NCBI RefSeq assembly: GCF_000276665.1
Contig: NW_004955483.1
Location: 9,292,866 to 9,356,865 of the forward strand
DNA: 64,000 nt
Origin: Chinchilla lanigera
Lineage: Eukaryota > Chordata > Mammalia > Rodentia > Chinchillidae
Direction: 5' to 3'
Part shown: positions 33,861 to 46,060 of the stretch, piece after piece
Layout of the letters: every line of letters begins with the position of its first letter
Position numbering within the stretch: the first letter of the stretch is position 1
Position numbers and translations under genes: made by a program
Notes under the pieces: model-generated
What the model was told of the DNA's origin: nothing
What the model saw: the letters and a program-made list of their open reading frames with translations, nothing else
The model's database searches: none

Positions 33861-35320
33861 TCTGCTCCCAAGTGCTATAAAATCTAGTTGAGCCCTGAAA
33901 CAGCCTGAGTCATGGAAAAAATACTGGATTGTCACTTAAACAGTAAAATAAATACTCATAAGTTCATAGTACTATAAATAAAAAAAAACCTAACTGACTA
34001 ACTAACTAACTAAATAAGTGGGAGAAAGAGGAAAAATTCCAACTAATGGGAAAGGAATGAAGTAAAAAAGCATCATTGGAATCCATAGTAACAGTTGTCA
34101 CAGGAGAATGCTGCTGGTGGATGAATTAGATGTGCAGAAGTAGATAAAATGGATGAGAATTGAGGGGGGAAATTTAAGCAGAAACAAGGGTTTTATAAGT
34201 TTCAAAGCATCCATCCTCAAAGCATGCAGTAGCTACAAAGAGAAAAGCCTGGCATTGCGGTGGAGAATCCATGCAGACACCACCTTCCCCGAGTGGTCCG
34301 GGAAAGTTAACATCTCCAGGGATACATACGGGTACTGTGTGAGCCCTTCACCTGATGCTCCTGGATGGGCCTGTTCTCATGCTGCGTCTAAGGAGAATCA
34401 AGAGAAAATGTCAGTGAGAGCATTTTAGAAAATAACTGACCACTCTTCTTCAAAAATGCTTATGTCCCAATTCCTCACAATGAATATATTTGTTATGTAT
34501 CACAAACATATACTAATAAAAGAAAAGGGGAAGAAAAAGTGTCAGTGTCTTTAAGGATAAGGAAGGACAAAAGAACTGCCACCGATTGGTGGAAGCAGGG
34601 TGTGTGTGGTGGGGAGGGGGATCCTGATGTAGAAATAACTGTTTAAAAGAACTAGTGAAATTTTCATCAATTCTGTAGCTTAGTTACTAGTATTGGTAGG
34701 TTAGTTTTAGTTTTCTAGTTTTCATCATGTTCTGTGGGGATGTCAGATGTAAGGTGAGGCTGGGGGAAAGGTAGAAGTGAGTTCTACTAATTTTACACCA
34801 GGCCAGTCTAAATGCTTTAAAGAGGTTAGTTGTTAAAGAACTTAATAGAAGTTAGTCTTAATAAACTGTTAATAAGTTAATAGAAGTTAGTCTTTAAAGA
34901 AGCATAGTTGAAGGCCCAGTACCGATCCACAAGAAGCTGTCACAGAGCAATGCATGACAGCGTGCAACTGAGGGATCACGAGAGGGGACAGGCAATGGGA
35001 GCGATCAGTTTTCTACAAGAAGTGAAAGCTGATGTGGACCTTGCAACACATGGAGCAAACTGAGGAGCCATTCCAGATGCAGTAACAGTGGTGATAAAGA
35101 ATAGGGAAGGGGAACAAATGACCTTTAAGGCTATCCCCAAGAGGTCGACTGAGGAATGTGCTATTTTATTGGAGTTCAGTAAGAAACAGTTGGACAGCTC
35201 AGGAGAGCAGAGTTAGAGGTTCATTAGGACCTGGCAGAGCGGTCTGAAGCTGGAGGAGCCGGTGACATGGCAACACAGATCCCTATTTAGGGAAGTGACT
35301 CGTTGAGATGGTCTGCATGG
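33861..35320. other. Unassigned sequence with local repeats
   Basis: No gene seen. An (ACTA)n-like run lies at 33989-34013. Around 34980-35290 purine-rich text resembles the repeat at 20490-21345 but is too diverged to assign. Confidence 0.4.
34842..34894. repeat. 18-bp direct repeat, 35-bp period
   Basis: TTAATAGAAGTTAGTCTT occurs exactly at 34842-34859 and 34877-34894. Confidence 0.9.
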
Positions 35321-35324
35321 GTGT

Positions 35325-35420
35325 TCCTTGACTTATGATGGGTTTGCATCCTGATAAAGCCATGGTTAAGTTGAAAATACCAAAAGTCGAAGCTGTATTT
35401 GATACACCTAACTTGGACTC
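35325..35420. mobile_element. Tigger-type DNA transposon fragment
   Basis: TTGACTTATGATGGGTTTGC, then ATAAAGCCATGGTTAAGTTG and GATACACCTAACTT match the terminal text of a Tigger-type (TcMar) element. The rest of the element is missing or eroded. Confidence 0.7.
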
Positions 35421-36210
35421 TTCTTATACACACAAAACACAAACAAAAGCTCTGTGGAATCATCATTTACTTAGGGAAAACCCACACATACTCCCTCAAC
35501 TCTGCCAAGATATGAGTCTGGGGGTCCCAAAGGTACCAAACAGGAAAGTGAAAATGCCACAGGGAGAACTTTGTACAAGTAGAAAAAGTACGTGCAGGCT
35601 GAAGATGCAAGCTCCCCCTCTGTAAGCACTTTGTGTTTTCAACGTCTATAGTCTTTTCCACTGAGCTAACCCTTAATTAAAGCTCTTCTAGGTGGGGACT
35701 GGCTGTGTCTTTCTGCTATTCTCTTGGGCTTGTCCTTCACTCTGTGTTGTTTAATAAAATGTTTATCTAGCTTTCATTCCCTTGTTTGCATCAGTTACTT
35801 TATAAATTTCCACCCATAGCTTAAGGATAACAATATATTTTTTTTAATCTCTACAGCAAGCATCAGCAATTTTAGCCTGTTACACCATCCAGTGGGACTT
35901 AGTCTTGGGGACAAATGGCTTTGCAGCTTGTATATCATGAGGGCAGTGGGTGTATTTACCTTGCGGGAACTTTAGTACACATTTGATTACACTGCAGTAA
36001 TTGGAATTCTGTTTTGAAGGTCTTTGAAAAAAGGTCTCCATTTCTCCCTTAGTCAACATTATAAGATTGTTTCTTGACAATTGAGTTCTTATACTTTCTT
36101 TGATATCAATCAGTCATTGAGCTAAATAAACATTTTATTGACAATAGGCTACTGAATAGAAAGTTAACCTCATTGTATAGTTAACTGTAAATAGAAGTTA
36201 GTTGATACTC
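35421..36210. other. Unassigned sequence
   Basis: No gene or further repeat recognised; AT-rich towards 35800-36200. Confidence 0.4.
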
Positions 36211-36347
36211 TTTTTTTTTGTCTTTTTGAGACAAGGTCTTGCTATGCAGTTCAGGCTGGCCTTGGGCTCACTTTGTAGCACAGGCTGGCCTCGAACTTGC
36301 AACAATCTTCCTGCCTAAGTCTCCCAAGTGCTGGGATTGCAGGTGTG
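36211..36347 (-). mobile_element. B1 SINE, broken by a later SINE
   Basis: Antisense B1: TTTTTGAGACAAGGTCTTGC, CAGGCTGGCCTCGAACTTGC, AAGTGCTGGGATTGCAGG. Its last bases continue after the inserted SINE at 36356-36459. Confidence 0.85.
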
Positions 36348-36355
36348 ATATTCTT

Positions 36356-36459
36356 TTGTTTGATTGTTTGTTTGTTTGTTTTCCAGTACCGGGAATCGAA
36401 CTCATGACCTCGCGCTTGCCAGGCAGGCCCTGTGCCGCTGAGCTAAATCCCCAGCCCCC
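36356..36459 (-). mobile_element. tRNA-derived SINE inserted in B1
   Basis: The plus strand shows CCAGTACCGGGAATCGAACT to GCTGAGCTAAATCCCCAGCC. It is flanked by CAGGTGTGATATTCTT (36340-36355) and CAGGCATGATATTCTT (36460-36475), a 16-bp duplication matching at 14 positions. It therefore inserted after the B1. Confidence 0.92.
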
Positions 36460-36475
36460 CAGGCATGATATTCTT

Positions 36476-38849
36476 AAAAATATGAAATTGTGGAAGTTCT
36501 GAGTCTGCCTAGAAATTTAACATTGATCTGAGTCTTTGCAACATGTAGACTTAAACTTCAGATACCTTTTTAATGATGGGAATTTTCCATGAACAATGAA
36601 TGGGCATTGAAAACATGGCTTAAACAGCATTATGTGATACAGCATGAATTGATGTTTTGTGCAGGGTATGAAAAGGAGACACATCTTTTGTAGAGTGGAC
36701 ATTGGCAAAGGCAGAAAACCTTGGGACGTGACCTCTAGCATCCCTGTAGGCTTCCTGTGGAAGCACGTATGTTGAAACTGGGCAGGACAAAGAATCTTTT
36801 GTGTTCTTTTCAGCTAATGTATTGACTTAAAGTATTTTTTCATAGCGAACATATTTCAAAATTGTAATGGTACTCAATGGCTCTGTATAAAAGTTCTGTA
36901 TAAAAATTCATTGTCTAAGGGTTCTTTCCACAGTGCCCTGTGCTTGTCAGTTGCCCTCCCGTCTCCAAGCGCCTGATGAGGATAGAGCGCTCACTACAGT
37001 CAGCACCTCGTCTTGTTTCTGGCTATCTCTTTGGCAACAGAAGAGGAAGTCACATGCTGAGCTCAGGAAAGCATCCTGACCTCATTGTCACAGATACTAC
37101 AAGGTAAAGGCAGGAAGGATCCCTACTGAGTAGCCCTCTGCAGAGCTCCCTAAGACTGGGAAACCTCCAGACCACCATTTGGCAGAGAGGTGGTGCATAG
37201 ACATCTAACAGAGACCACTTCTCTTTCTCTTAGGATGCCCTGTGGAGAGTACATAGTCGTTTTACCAGGCAGACTTTTCTAGACGTGCAACAGTGTGATG
37301 AGGGTGGAGGAAATCGAGCAGAGGGAGCAAGGATTTAAAGCCAAGCTTTGGAATTAGATTAAATCCATTTCAAATTATAGCTGAATTCAGAGTTCTCATT
37401 GTTCCCTGTCGCAGTTCAGTCCTAACATAAGGGGAATGTTTACAAAGCAAGGCAGGAAGAGTGTTTACTTCTTTCCCTCTTTCATGCTTATCTTTCCTTT
37501 TATGTCTCTGTTCTTGCCTGTTAAAGGAAGTTGAAAGAATGGTGAATAGATGAATGGATTAAGCTCACAAGCTACTTTCCTCAAAGTTCAAGTGATGTCA
37601 CTTCTGTGGATTTAGTCATAAAATAATCTGGTACTTCCTTTCTTGTCCATATTTCTGTCATAGCTAACTGGAAATAATAAGGAAAAAAACTTTCTCAGGA
37701 AGGAGAAAAATGACCCCCAAATCCTGTATTTTACTCCATAGGTGCAGCCCTGAAGTACTCAGATCCCTGGTGACTTAGAGGGACACTCAAAGGAAGGTTA
37801 ATGATTTAACAAATTTAATTTTCCAGCTTCTCAAGTAGATTAACAAGTAGAAGAGGGCTTTCTAGTGTTAAATGTACCAACCACCATGAAGGAAGGAGAA
37901 AACTTATGAAAACTAGAAACATAAAATCCCAGCCATGTAGGGCCATTTCATTTGAAGAGAAACCAACCCACTGAACTTTTCAGAGCAGATGAACATAAAG
38001 GACCTTACCCCGTGCTGTGATAAAGAGGTGAAGGTGGAGAAGGCGAGAATGTTGCGGTGACAGACAACCCCATTGGTGGGATACAGTGGGATGGGAGCTT
38101 CCTTTTTGATCATGGTACAGTGACTGGGGATATTCTAGAGCCAGTGGGGTGCGTGCAGAGGGAGATGATTTCTAAACCGAGGGTCCTTTCCTCTCATGGC
38201 TCAGCCGTTCTGAGGGATCCTGGGAAATATGAGGATCTTCTGCATCTGGCCAGCAGTTGTGGAGAGGAAGAGCTCTGGTCTCCTTGGAGGTTTGCTCATG
38301 GGATAGACAGTACTTAGTCACGTGGAAGTGGTGAACTATGGATAAAGCTGGGAAATGTCAGCCTGTGCATCAGGGAAGACAAGGAAACTGTTTGGTTGCC
38401 CAACTCACCAGCCTCTGCTACATCTGGATGTGCCCCTGGCCTGGCGCTATTGTTTGACCTGGTGTTGGCTGTGATGGGAATACCCTGTCACTGTAGGATG
38501 TGCCCTCTGGCCCAGGAACATCATGAGCCCACTAAGTTGATGTATCGGGACTCAAACCACCTGGATCTAAACTTCTATCACTGATGTCCTCTTCAGGGGT
38601 AGAAGAGTGAGGCATCATGGGTGACTCCACGTGCAAAGTAGATCAAATACTACCAGTAGAAGATGGCACCCATACCGTCCTGGGCTTGGGACAGAAACCT
38701 GCCTTTTATCTATGGCTGTGGGGCAAGAACCTGCTTATACTTCTTCCACCTGAACTTCTCAGACCTGGGTCCTGTTTCTCTTCACCAGAACTAAATTCCA
38801 AGGGAATTCCTGACATTACTCCAGTCCTTGTTATTTTCATTTTATTTTC
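36476..38849. other. Unassigned sequence
   Basis: No gene recognised. ORFs of 60-111 codons (for example 38617-38952) end inside or overlap the next SINE or one another. Confidence 0.4.
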
Positions 38850-38865
38850 GATGTTGATCTTTTTG

Positions 38866-38965
38866 GTTTTTTTTTTTTTGGTTTTTTTCCAGTACCGGGA
38901 ACCGAACTCACGACCTTGCGCTTGCCAGGCAGACGCTGTGCCGCTGAGCTAAATCCCCAGCCCCT
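38866..38965 (-). mobile_element. tRNA-derived SINE with exact 16-bp target duplication
   Basis: Minus-strand copy ending GGTACCGG (plus strand CAGTACCGGGAACCGAACTC to GCTGAGCTAAATCCCCAGCC). GATGTTGATCTTTTTG is repeated exactly at 38850-38865 and 38966-38981. The target lies at the edge of the adjacent antisense B1, which begins inside the second duplicate. Confidence 0.95.
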
Positions 38966-38975
38966 GATGTTGATC

Positions 38976-39118
38976 TTTTTGAGACAGGGTTTGCAATGCA
39001 ATCCTGGCTGGCTTTGAGCTCATTATGTAGTCCAGGCTGGGCTCCCAACTCCTGGTGATCCTCCTGCCTCAGCCTCCTGAGGCCCAAGATTATAGGCATG
39101 GGCCACCCTGCCTGGCTC
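38976..39118 (-). mobile_element. B1 SINE
   Basis: Antisense B1: TTTTTGAGACAGGGTTTGCA, TCCTGCCTCAGCCTCCTGAG, CATGGGCCACCCTGCCTGGC. Full length for B1. Confidence 0.9.
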
Positions 39119-42100
39119 CAGTCTTCAATATTTGTGACATCTCAGCATTTGTGTTTTACACTTAGATCCTGGTTATATCTCATTCACTTTCCCAAAGTTG
39201 AACCTACTGTCAAACTCTGAAACAAATCTTTACTAACCCTTTGCTGCTTTTGGTCAAATCTAGTCCCAGGAGCAGGGCTTAGGAGAGGGGTTGAGGGTTA
39301 ACTATATAAATTACTTTTGTGTCCTTTTATGGGGTGGGGTGAAGCATTAAGACAATGGGAGAAGCATGTAGACAGAGGCAGCAGAAGCCAGGAAAATGTT
39401 CAGAGGTTCCCAGGTGAGGAAAAAGAAACCTTCTCACGGAGCTGCTCCCGATCTCCTCACTAGCTGTTCCCTGCTGAGCGTAGGAACAACATGCGTGCAA
39501 GCTGTTAGACCTAGAATTTGTCTACCTCAGGGGCTCGATAGCTTTTGTTTGCCTTCCTGCAAAACTCAGCACTATTTATGAGCATGGTCTCTCTCAGAAA
39601 ATGAGTTTAAAGTTCTAAGCAACTGATTTACAAATGAACTTTTCCGTGCTAAACCCATTCATAAACTGGGGACAGCCTGTCCTGGGCATGTAACCCAGAG
39701 ATAGCATTTATCTGTGCTTTATCAGAGTGGACTTGTCAAGTTGACTTATGTGTACTTTTCTCTGCTTTCAGTTTGATGATAGCCTGGCTCTTAAATTTTA
39801 ATACTCTCTTTCTGTTTGGAGAAACATTCCCTTTGGAGGTGCTTCAAATATTCTCATGAATTGGAATACTGATTTTTATCTCCTAATTTATCTGTAGTGG
39901 GATTCACGGCTATGAACATCTTTTGCACAGGCAAAAGAAAAATTGTAGGAAAGCTGAGAACTATTTAAAGGAAGTGATGAGGGAAAGAATGCTTTGCTAG
40001 TATTGTTAGATATCTTGCAATATAATTACCATGTTGGTTTTTAAAGGCTAAAGATCTCTGAAGTTTGTAACTCTCAAGTGTGTGTGTGTCTGTGTGTGTT
40101 CCCCGTACAGAAGGGGGGAAATCCTATCCATTGAAGTAAAAAAGCTTAACAGAAAATTCCTGAGCATTTTATAGTTTGTCGATGCAGAGAATAATTCATG
40201 GATTTTATATTTGCTTTTACACGTATCTGATGAATCAGTTGTTTGCCCCATGGAACCAATTTGCAGATGGAAAACCTTGTCTATTTCTAAGTGTGTGCGT
40301 GTGTAGGAATACTCCGCTTGCTGGCATCCGATTATGAGGGAAAAGGTGGAAGCTGAGTCCTGGAGATGTTCCTGCTTAGAGAACTTAGTCTCCATGTACG
40401 AGTAAAAAATCTCTCTGTTGTTAGCAGAGCAGCTGACAGACTAGGATCACAAATGTTGCTGATGCTGTTTGTGAAGAGGTAGAAATAGAATGGCAAGGAC
40501 TCTGCATGCTTGTCAGAGTGGGGCTGTCACAGTGATCTGCTTCCATATTAAAAAGCAAGCTGCGTCCCCCCCCCAGCACACACCCTGCCGTGGTAAGAAA
40601 CATTTATTTCAGCTGCTATTCTGACTTGCAATTGCAGATTCAGACTTTAATGCTGGTGTAGTTAAAATCTAGTGAATAGAAGTCATGTTCAATGGTCTTT
40701 TCCTTCTGTTTAAAACAGTACTGCAGCCCATGCAAGAAACATTTCCTTCCATCTTTGATGTATTTTGTTGTATCTTTTGATGTTCTTTCTTTTACCGTCA
40801 GAACTATCAGAATGATTTCAGTGTCATGGTCTCTGTGCCATTTCTAGTCAGCAATCATTTTTCCCCAGACGATATTCATAGATTCCAGATCACCTTTATG
40901 TTTAGTGTTCGTTCGCTGACAAATGTCTTTGGAGGGGTTTTGCAGAAATTGAACCACAAAACTGTGGTATAATACAAAAAAGCCTTCAAGCATGTGAGAA
41001 GAAAGCACTTTAGGAACTGTAGTGTACTCTTCTGAAGTAAGGCATTATGATGAAATACTCTTAGATTGTTAACTGAGCATTGAGTGCCAAAACATAAAAG
41101 ACAACTTATATTTTCCCATAACTGTACTGTTTATAATGTTACCCAAGTCACTGGAAGTTACTCTGACACTGTAAGAGTATATTTAGGAGAATCCAGCATT
41201 AAAAAATACCAATCAAAGCCAATAGTTAAGGGAAACTCTGAAGTCCTCTTTTCAAGCCCTGTGAAAAAACGTTTTCCTGTCGAGAATATTTAATGCTCCT
41301 CCCCAACACAAACAGAAGAGGACACTGAGTAATTTATATGTCGGTGTGAAATGTTAAGAGACACACAGAAATCATTAAGTTTGATGGATTCATGTTTTAT
41401 GATTGATGCAAGTTTACAGATTTCAAGGCTATTTTTTTTGGCCACATAGAACTATATGAGAACTTTATTCTTATGGTTCAGCTTAAATCTTATGGGACCC
41501 ATGCTTAATTTCCAATATCTTAGTGACTTTTTCTCTTGTTTTAGAGCTGCTCCCTGTCCAAAATCATGCTGTTCTTGGTTTCAGGAGTGCTTGGATACTC
41601 TTGTAGATCACGTTCACTCAAGTTGACACCTCTTCCTCCAAATTGGACCCAGTGGGTTACTCTGTAGTACCTGAATGTACTAGCCCTCTGTAGAAGCTTC
41701 TGTCTTATAGCTGACACTCCACCGATCTGAGGAATCTGAGCTAGAACATGAGGCTTCATCATTTGTTTTGTGCACATTTTATGAAGAGACATTAACATTT
41801 AAAGAGACTTTATTAACCTTGTACTTTAAAATGCGTTACCTGGAAATTCTTGGAGACATGTTTTCACATTTGCTTCCCAGAATGCTCAAATCGCAAAGGC
41901 AGTTTTTATTTTATTTGTTTCAGTCTTGCCTTTTGTGGCCAAAAGCTAACATTACCTAGAGACATTTTAGTTCATGTGGAAATTATTGTTATTATGAATA
42001 TTATTATTGCAATTATGATTATTTTTGCAAATGAATTGGCATGCTGACTTTTTAATGTGAGTGTTCCCTTAAAAGCACTGTTGGTTTTTACGAGGAAGGT

Positions 42101-42719
42101 TGATTTCCTGGAACTGATAATACGATGTTAGAGGTTGCTTTCCAAGCAATTATTGACATGTTTATCAGATAAATCAAACATGCAATGGAGCATGGGGAAT
42201 GATTTTTCAATACCATCTCCTTGAGATCTGTTCCCTGAAGACAATAACAGTGCTCGTTAGGGGGAATAGTTCAGACACTTACTGCTTTCATGAAGGGGCC
42301 CTGCCCTCATGGTATGTATAGCGAAAACCAATGCCTACAGCAATGCCCCAATAGTCTCCCTAAACTTTAAACTGGGCATGAAAGACCCATCTGCCTTAAA
42401 GCATTTGCCTGCGAAGGTCAAGCAGAGATTGATTCTTAACCACAGGGTTCGTATGCAGAAAAAGAATGCAGTGTCTAAGACTGAAAGACGAAAATTGAAA
42501 GAAGACAAGAGATCTCCCCAGATCTGAAGAATTTTTGCAGAGGCTGAGGCTGAGACACTACATCTTCTGATATTCATGAGCAAGGGGGCTATCGGAATCC
42601 TACATTTCACACAGTCCACTCCTAAGACCTCTCAGCCAGGGCAGAGGAATGTTCTGTACTTGGGAAGTGGGAGGACCTTTTTTAAAAGGTACAAGGCACT
42701 GCTTTTGAGTGTGTTCCCA
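39119..42719. other. Unassigned sequence
   Basis: No gene or clear repeat across this long stretch. ORFs are 60-115 codons and unremarkable, except a lysine/arginine-rich plus frame at 42309-42527. A repeat-poor, AT-rich interior could contain regulatory sequence. Confidence 0.35.
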
Positions 42720-43190
42720 AAGTTGTGCCACTATCACTGGAACACATTTTAGAACCTTTTCATCCCCCCAAAGGAAATCCTATACCCATTAGCAGTCCCT
42801 TCTCATTTTCTCTTCCAATCCTCTACGTTCAGCTCCTGGCAACCACAAATCTGCTTTCTCTCTATATAGCTTTGCTTATTCTAGACATTCTGTATAAATG
42901 GAATCATGCAATATGTGGGCTTTTGTGACTGCCTCCTCACTTTGCATAATGTTTTCAAGGTTCATTCCTCTTGCAGCGTGTATCAATAATTCATTCCTCG
43001 TTATGATCCATTGTGTGGCTACACCATGGAGCCTATGTGTTTGTCAGATGATGGGCATTTGGGTTGCCTCCACTTTTTGACTATTATGCTGGTAACATTT
43101 CTGGACGAGTCTTGCAGAGACATGTCTCCATTTGTCTGTGTAGCCTACATTTTAAACAGTTATAAATTATGATAGTAAATGGTTCTTTAT
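42720..43190 (-). mobile_element. Antisense L1 3' region fragment
   Basis: Order of the L1M 3' region in antisense: CTTTTCATCCCCCCAAAGGA, then ACCCATTAGCAGTCC, TGGCAACCACAAATCTGCTT, AATGGAATCATGCAATATGT, ATAATGTTTTCAAGGTTCAT and ATGGGCATTTGGGTTGCCTC. Confidence 0.85.
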
Positions 43191-43284
43191 TTGCTTCACA
43201 ACTGTTTCTTCTTTCTCTTTACCTTTCACTTCTCCCCAAAATAGTTTTCATTGAAAATGGGGCTGGAGAAGCATGATAGTAGTG

Positions 43285-43400
43285 TCTAACTTTTACTAAA
43301 GCATTGGACACTCTCCTAAGCGTCGTGCATGTGCTGTAACATTTCTCAGATTTCTCAGACTTTCAGATGCTGTGGCTGAGGGTTACAGGGGCAACGCGGA
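43285..43400 (+). mobile_element. MIR SINE fragment
   Basis: CATTGGACACTCTCCTAAGC, then CATGTGCTGTAACATTTCTC and GATGCTGTGGCTGAGGG: weak sense MIR order. Confidence 0.5.
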
Positions 43401-43859
43401 GCTTGAGAAGCTGGGAAGATGGGAAGCCTGGGGTTGGGACCCACATCGCTTTTACTCAGCAAGGCCTCCCTTGTAATAACACACCCCAGACTGTGCATCT
43501 CTCTGGCTCACAGAATCCTCTTTCTTTTCATGAGATCCCTGTTATTTGATCGCAAAAATAAGGAACAAGATTCAGAGATTTCTCTATCTTGTGCCGTTAG
43601 ACCTGGACCTCCAGGTTGACGACACTATTATGAACTATTTCCCTTTGCCTGAGTGAGGTGGCGTCACTGGGTCCTGGTGCTGCCTGGCTTAGTTTAACCT
43701 GACTTCTGCCTGCACAGTCTCCTCGGCTCATCTCTTTCGCCTCCGCCTCCGCAGATACTGCCACTCCTAGGACACTTGTGCAGGCTTGAACCAACATCCC
43801 GTGAACCTTTCAAAATCTTACAGTCTCAGAATCTGCCATTTCACCCTTTGACCACTGCC
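43401..43859. other. Unassigned sequence
   Basis: No gene or recognisable repeat in this gap between L1 fragments. Confidence 0.4.
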
Positions 43860-44160
43860 TGTGTAAAAGAAAATTTTGCCTCTTTATTCACTATTATTTT
43901 TACTGTACAAAATATACAAGGAACAGTGTGACAATTTGATACATGTATGGAGTAAAGATCAAATCAATGGAGTTAACATTTCCATCCCTTAAATATTTCT
44001 TAAAAGTTTCATGAATATGTAATAATTGCACATGTTTATGGGGTGCAGTGTGGTCTGTCCATATAGGTAGACAATCTGTCTGAAACAATAGGATAATCAG
44101 TGCTAGGGGCTCCTTATAGTAACTTTGTGTGTACAAGCTTCAAGCTCGTCTCTGCTAGTG
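43860..44160 (-). mobile_element. Antisense L1 3' UTR fragment
   Basis: TGTACAAAATATACAAGGAA, then TTTGATACATGTATGG and GTTAACATTTCCATCCCTTA follow the antisense L1 3' UTR order. Confidence 0.75.
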
Positions 44161-44619
44161 AGTCCTAAAATATAAAGCAGGCAGTTACTTCCCTTCTTTG
44201 GAACCGGTTGTCACCCTCCCCGTGAGCCCTTTCCTGTCCTTGGCTCTCTGTCCCTCTGTCAACCTCCTTTGAACTCTCTGTCTCCTGAGCAGCCCAGATG
44301 CCATGGGTATTGAATTCCCTGTGTTTCCAGTCACTTAGCGTCATGCGGTCCTTTCCAAACACCAACCCCAGGAGAGTCCCATCACCTGCCCAGGTCTTCA
44401 GAGGCCCCAGACCCAGTCTGGATATGAATTCCTGCTACTCAGTCTGTGATGCATCCTCACGGCTTCCCAACACCCCTCTTCATTACTCCCTGCTGCCCCC
44501 ATTTCTCATGGGATCCGGTCCAATCTTTCCAGTCTCCTCAAAATTGACTTTCACTCCCACTTTCTGTAGAGGAACATCATTTCTCTTGCTTTCTTAAAAA
44601 TCCTGAGAAACTCACATAT
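44161..44619. other. Unassigned pyrimidine-rich sequence
   Basis: C/T-rich plus strand, possibly an old LINE, but nothing specific enough to name. ORFs here are chance. Confidence 0.35.
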
Positions 44620-45170
44620 ATGAGGTGCAATCAGAATATATAGTGAATGTTTAAATAAAAAAAAAAATACAGTGAAAGACATACTTCAGTTAGTTCCCTT
44701 CATTTTGAACACACTTATTCCGGTACTCCTGCCTCTTCTGAAGCATCCTGGGGTCCGCTTTCCTGAGTGTGCTCATGAAGCATGATAAGAAGCATCAGGT
44801 GATGCTGCTGCCTGAGTGACACCCAACAGAGAGGCAAACTCAGAGAAGCACTGTGGTGTTACCCCACGTGTCAGTCACCAGAACTGGTACCATACAACTG
44901 CTGGCTGTTCCCCGAAGTCAAAATGCGGGGAAAGGTAAATGTTTTTAATCAATTCAGGACATCAAGGCCTCCAGGACAGAGCAACGAAAGACACTCACAA
45001 GAAAGGGCTGACAGAAGTGCTTCAGAGAGCGTCAAGAATGATGGGAAAATGTGTTCAAAGCAAAGGGGAGCATTTTGAAGGGGATTAATGGCAATGCGCC
45101 TTTTATTGGAATACACTGTTAAAATTTTTAAACATTCACCATATTTTTCAGACACACTTTTAAAATCCTT
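44620..45170 (+). mobile_element. Old mariner-type DNA transposon relic (second copy)
   Basis: Shares order and words with 3081-3660: left flank GGTGCAATCAGAATATATAG, a TTCAGGACATCAAGG segment, then GAGCATTTTGAAGGGGATTA. In one frame it reads FPEVKMRGK, matching the F.K.K..LKG segment of the same transposase group. After a frameshift it reads GKCVQSKGEHFEGD, the C-terminal tail. Frameshifts and stops make it a dead fossil. Confidence 0.75.
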
Positions 45171-46060
45171 CAACTCTCTTTATGTTAATTCCGTCCATTG
45201 CTCTGCCCTCATGATGTTAGATGGGCACATTTGTTCCCTATTTGTCCCTTACCCTGCTCACTGGCCTTGGAGGGGCAGGAAAACCTCCTGTTCCTCTGGG
45301 CTGGCCCATCCCTTGAGTTCCTGACTCTTCCCCACCTGTGTTGCCCTGGTACCCATCCCTCTCCCTGTTGACATGTCATTATCTCACTCATAACCCAAAC
45401 TTCCTCTTCATTCTATCGATGCTCAGCTGCTTCTCTTAAAAGCAAATAGATCCTTTCCTTTGACCTTGGTACCTTCATGTGATTTCCTTTTCTCTCTTCG
45501 TTCACCTCAAAAAAGTTTTGAGAATAGCCTGTCTAGTCCTCTAGGTAATTAGTACAACTGAAATGATCTATGTTATCCAACTTCTAGACACTGTTCTCCC
45601 TAATGTCTTCATTGACCTCTGATTGGACCAAATAGGAGCCCCTGGGCTCCTTTCTATAATGCTTCTGCTGACGCCTTGGTTCTTAAAATCCTGTTTACCT
45701 GCCTTTCCTCCCTTTCCCTCTACTTCTCTAATTATTCCTGCTCCATGTTTTTGGCCCTTCCCTACTTACCCTTAAAATGGGTTCTGCTACAGTGTGTGGT
45801 GTCTTCTCTATGTACAGTCTCTGGGTGCTGACACGGTTACAGCTACTTGCTACCTTGCTCCTTGCTGCCCAGGTGCTAGCAAAATATAATTGTTTATACA
45901 TCCTCTCTCCTGGTGTTCTGTTTCTGTTGCTTCTTTGGTTTCCTTCACTTCGGACGATCCTCTTCTTGCTTCGCTTCTCTGTATTTTTTTGATGTGTATG
46001 CTCTTCTAGGACCACATCAAATTCCATATTCCCTATCTGAGACATTTTTGCATTACCCCA
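45171..46060. other. Unassigned pyrimidine-rich sequence
   Basis: The plus strand is rich in CTTCCTTT-type text around 45380-45730, possibly old L2-like LINE sequence, but no diagnostic block is preserved. The 105-codon minus ORF at 45728-46045 shows no known domain. Confidence 0.35.

Noticed and set aside
40081..40100. Microsatellite
   Set aside because: The TG run here is short and interrupted; not informative.
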